A DNA stretch of 43,669 bases from Micractinium sp. NFX-FRZ (lineage: Eukaryota; Chlorophyta; Trebouxiophyceae; Chlorellales; Chlorellaceae), in assembly GCA_029339195.1 (NCBI GenBank), contig JAPTJF010000468.1, positions 3,765-47,433 of the forward strand, given 5' to 3'. How positions within the stretch are numbered: position 1 is the stretch's first letter; each line of letters begins with the position of its first letter. The position numbers and the translations under genes were made by a program. The notes under the pieces were generated by a model. The model saw only the letters and a list, made by a program, of their open reading frames with translations, ran no database searches and was not told the origin of the DNA. This document shows positions 41,801-43,669 of the stretch, one piece after another.

Positions 41801-42871
41801 ATGCAACTCCCTGGCCCACCTCACACACACAACCCAACGGCAGCAAGCTGCGCGAGCTGCACGCCACCGCCCGCGAGAAGGAGGACCCGGAGCTGCAGGT
41901 GCAGTGCTGTGCTGTGCTGTGCTGTGCTGTGCTGTGCTGTGCTTTCCTGCAAGCCGACTCTAGGAAGTCAGGGTATTCAGTCCATGCGTTTCAACACAGC
42001 TCTATATAAACCTGGTCTCCATTGTTTCTGTTTGTGCCTGCAGGATTTTGTGAACTCCAAGCTGCACGAGCTGGTGAGGGGCTAGGACAGGGTGGGGCAG
42101 GGTGGGTGAACTGCTACTGTGCCTGCCTGCTGGCGGGTGCACACCATGTCGCACACGAGGGACCAGTTGGCGGGGTTCTGGGGTGTGAGGACGAGCTGGA
42201 GGGCAGCATGGGCCCTGGGGTGGCACTCCCCTGCCTGAGCACCTGCCCACCTGCAGTGCCTGCTGCTCTCCCCGGAAAAAAAACGCCACCCTACACTGCT
42301 TTCCTGCGTGCCCAACCCCACAACCCAGCCCTTCCTGGTTCCCTTCTCCTGGCTCTTGCCACTTTCGAACTTGACAGCCACTTGCTTGCGCGGTGTTGGC
42401 ACCCCTGCCCGGCCTCTTGCTCACTGTGATGTCGCGTGTTTGCTGTGCAGGCTCTGGCCATCCGCGAGATGGGCAGCTACGTGTGCGAGCTGGAGCGCGT
42501 GGGCAAGGGGCTGCCCACCTTCCACTTTGACAGGCAAGCGGGGATCGGCGTGGTGGAGGGGCGGTCGACTGGTTAGAAATAAATTGGTTAGTAAGGGCCG
42601 AGGTGTGGTGAGGGCGCGGCGGCGCTGCAGGCAAGAGGTTGCACAGACTTCACCAGTTGGACTGATGCCGTGGGGCGAGGATGGACACAAGCACCACTGC
42701 CTGGTGACCTGTGCCACGCGCCCCCCAAAAGTGGGCATGCCATCACACCCACACACATGTTGGAAGGTGCCCTACTCTCACGCTGCCCCCCTTGTGTGCT
42801 GCAGGCGCGTGGAGAAGCGCCACGGCCTGGTGCTGTCTGCCGTCGTCAAGCTGCCCACCAGCGGAGCGTGA
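38828..42871 (+). CDS. Ferritin-like protein lacking all classical ferroxidase ligands
   Basis: Twelve exons in one frame (242 residues): 38828-38881, 39174-39221, 39682-39756, 40091-40134, 40482-40575, 40789-40857, 41222-41276, 41591-41645, 41844-41898, 42044-42073, 42451-42533, 42805-42871. The ferritin bundle is clear: TFVRQGYDNKCEDGVNLVIN, MAAYFANDTVALHGCAKYF, DYQNMRGGKVVLASI, LRELHATAREKEDPELQDF, LAIREMGSYVCELERVGKG. Plant-like PLEEV lies in the N-terminal extension. Against human H-chain, all seven centre residues differ: E27 is Tyr76, Y34 Ser83, E61 Arg110, E62 Ser111, H65 Asp114, E107 Asn160, Q141 about Leu193. It may be a structural (L-type) subunit co-assembling with its neighbour. 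The exon 11 donor is GC (AG/gcaagc). Exon 8 has a duplicate that retains the Glu (41488-41540). No clear transit peptide. Confidence 0.9.
41488..41645 (+). repeat. Duplicated exon 8 of the plus-strand ferritin (possible alternative exon)
   Basis: The genuine exon 41591-41645 encodes (G)DALHAYQLLLALNKMAF. An upstream copy at 41488-41540 after acceptor cggcag encodes (G)NALHAFQLLLVLEKL. The copy keeps the ferritin E107-equivalent Glu, which the used exon has as Asn. No gt donor follows the copy in the right place by eye, so its use is unproven. Confidence 0.7.
41904..41943 (+). repeat. Pentanucleotide array (TGCTG)n next to a ferritin 5' splice site
   Basis: About eight units begin five bases after the exon 9 donor at 41899. 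The motif and sense orientation match the array in the paralogous gene. Confidence 0.9.
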
Positions 42872-43468
42872 GGCGGGCGGAGTTGTGCCGACCACACAAA
42901 AAAGGGGAGCCCTGCCGCGGGGGCGCTGCCACCGAGCAGCTGCAACCGTTGTCCTGGCGCTGCCTGCCTGGGCCTGCAAAACCCTGAGGCGGTGCTTGCA
43001 CCTGCCAGCTGCGGACAGGCAGGCCCAGATTGAAAGCATTTTCAGCGCCAGCTACAGCACCACCTGTTGAAAACAACACCCGCCAGCCGTTCATAGCACC
43101 GGGCTCTTGCTGGGCCACACTTGTTGCTGACCCTGCACCCTGCAGCTTGCCTCCACTCGTGCATCCGCCTCTGTAAATAGAGCACAGCTGTCTTCAGTGG
43201 CGCAGTAGACAGCTGTGCACAAAGGGCATGCAGCAGCCGAGAGAGCAAAACGCAGAGCACGGGAGAGCGCTGTGAGAGGCGATCGGCACAGACTGCCGCC
43301 AGAGCATTCAATAGTGTGCAAGGGCTGGGCATGTGCTCCACGTGAGAGCCCGCCCTGGGGGCCCGCCGGGCGCAGGCGTACCGCTGCAGTACTGCCCAGC
43401 GCCTCAGCCACACCAGCCCTGCGACGAGCAAACACCGAAAGCATGTGACCGCATGCATCTCAGGCCGA
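42872..43468. other. Tail-to-tail 3' UTR interval
   Basis: It holds the ferritin 3' UTR with TGTAA at 43172-43176, then the presumed 3' UTR of the minus-strand right-edge gene. No supported coding exon. Confidence 0.45.
43172..43176 (+). terminator. TGTAA polyadenylation signal, plus-strand ferritin
   Basis: TGTAA lies about 300 bases past the ferritin stop. Confidence 0.55.
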
Positions 43469-43669
43469 TCAAGCAGAGGGCAAGCGCAATGCAATCTCCG
43501 CTTCAGCACCGAGCGGCAGCTGTCCCGCTCCCACAGCTGTCGGTAAGGACCCCACTGGCAGGCGGGGGCAGGCACCGCCGGTGCCGGCGCATCACGAGGA
43601 TGTGCACCCTCACCTCGGCTTTCACCCGCCGTCTCGCTGTTCTGACGGTTGCCCAATACCATCCACTTC
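43469..43669 (-). CDS. 3' end of an unrecognised gene (partial, runs off the right edge)
   Basis: Two minus-strand exons join in frame: 43614 to the window edge (..KWMVLGNRQNSETAGESR) with a gtgagggtgc donor, and 43469-43554 after a ctgccag acceptor (GSLPTAVGAGQLPLGAEAEI..), ending in TGA. Codon use is less GC-ending than in the neighbours, which lowers confidence. Another frame across the same splice would give a longer Cys/Arg-rich tail. Too little is present to name a family. Confidence 0.45.

Noticed and set aside
43042..43662. 206-codon minus-strand frame at the right edge
   Set aside because: It crosses a good gtgagg donor and has Cys/Arg-rich, non-domain content. The spliced two-exon reading (43614-end, 43469-43554) is more economical.

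Overview
The window looks like nuclear DNA of a chlorophyte green alga. It is GC-rich with GC-ending codons, and genes are split by many introns of roughly 100-700 bases with C/T-rich acceptors ending in CAG. Several genes carry TGTAA, the green-algal polyadenylation signal, downstream of the stop. Gene content fits: an intraflagellar-transport protein, a plant-type Ku80, plant-type ferritins and a secreted glucanase with a hydroxyproline-rich-type linker. I cannot fix the class (Trebouxiophyceae or Chlorophyceae) from sequence alone. Exon chains were assembled by hand from splice sites and frame. Eight genes close into one uninterrupted frame; three are partial or have an unresolved 5' end, one of these with an apparent frameshift.

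Layout, left to right: 3' end of an unrecognised + gene (185-354); RanBP1 with an FG-rich N-terminus (-, 910-4534), head-to-head with CLUAP1/IFT38 (+, 4747-7454); SPT2-domain histone chaperone (-, 8033-10604), head-to-head with Ku80/XRCC5 (+, 11026-19194, 23 exons); ankyrin-RING E3 ligase (+, about 19663-22340); secreted GH16 beta-glucanase (+, 23761-28350); a repeat-bearing interval with two small minus-strand genes (29590-30359, 5' end open; 30808-31497); two ferritin genes head-to-head (-, 32838-38614 and +, 38828-42871); and the 3' end of another minus-strand gene at the right edge (43469-43669).

These are mostly unrelated housekeeping genes: nuclear transport, ciliary transport, chromatin, DNA end-joining, ubiquitin, cell wall and iron storage. 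Gene pairing is the main functional link. Three head-to-head pairs share short intergenic promoters (212, 421 and 213 bases between start codons). The ferritins are diverged paralogues: one keeps part of the ferroxidase centre, the other keeps none of the seven classical ligands, so they may be co-expressed as active and structural subunits.

The most unusual feature runs through nearly every gene. Introns contain one or more decayed copies of the neighbouring exon's edge together with its splice site, often as arrays of about 100-110 base period. Copies of an exon's 5' edge lie upstream of it; copies of its 3' edge lie downstream. This looks like a recurrent process of splice-junction tandem duplication that enlarges introns and supplies decoy or alternative exons. 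Two long near-perfect hairpins with 13-15 base loops also sit in minus-strand gene introns, and five introns appear to use GC rather than GT donors.
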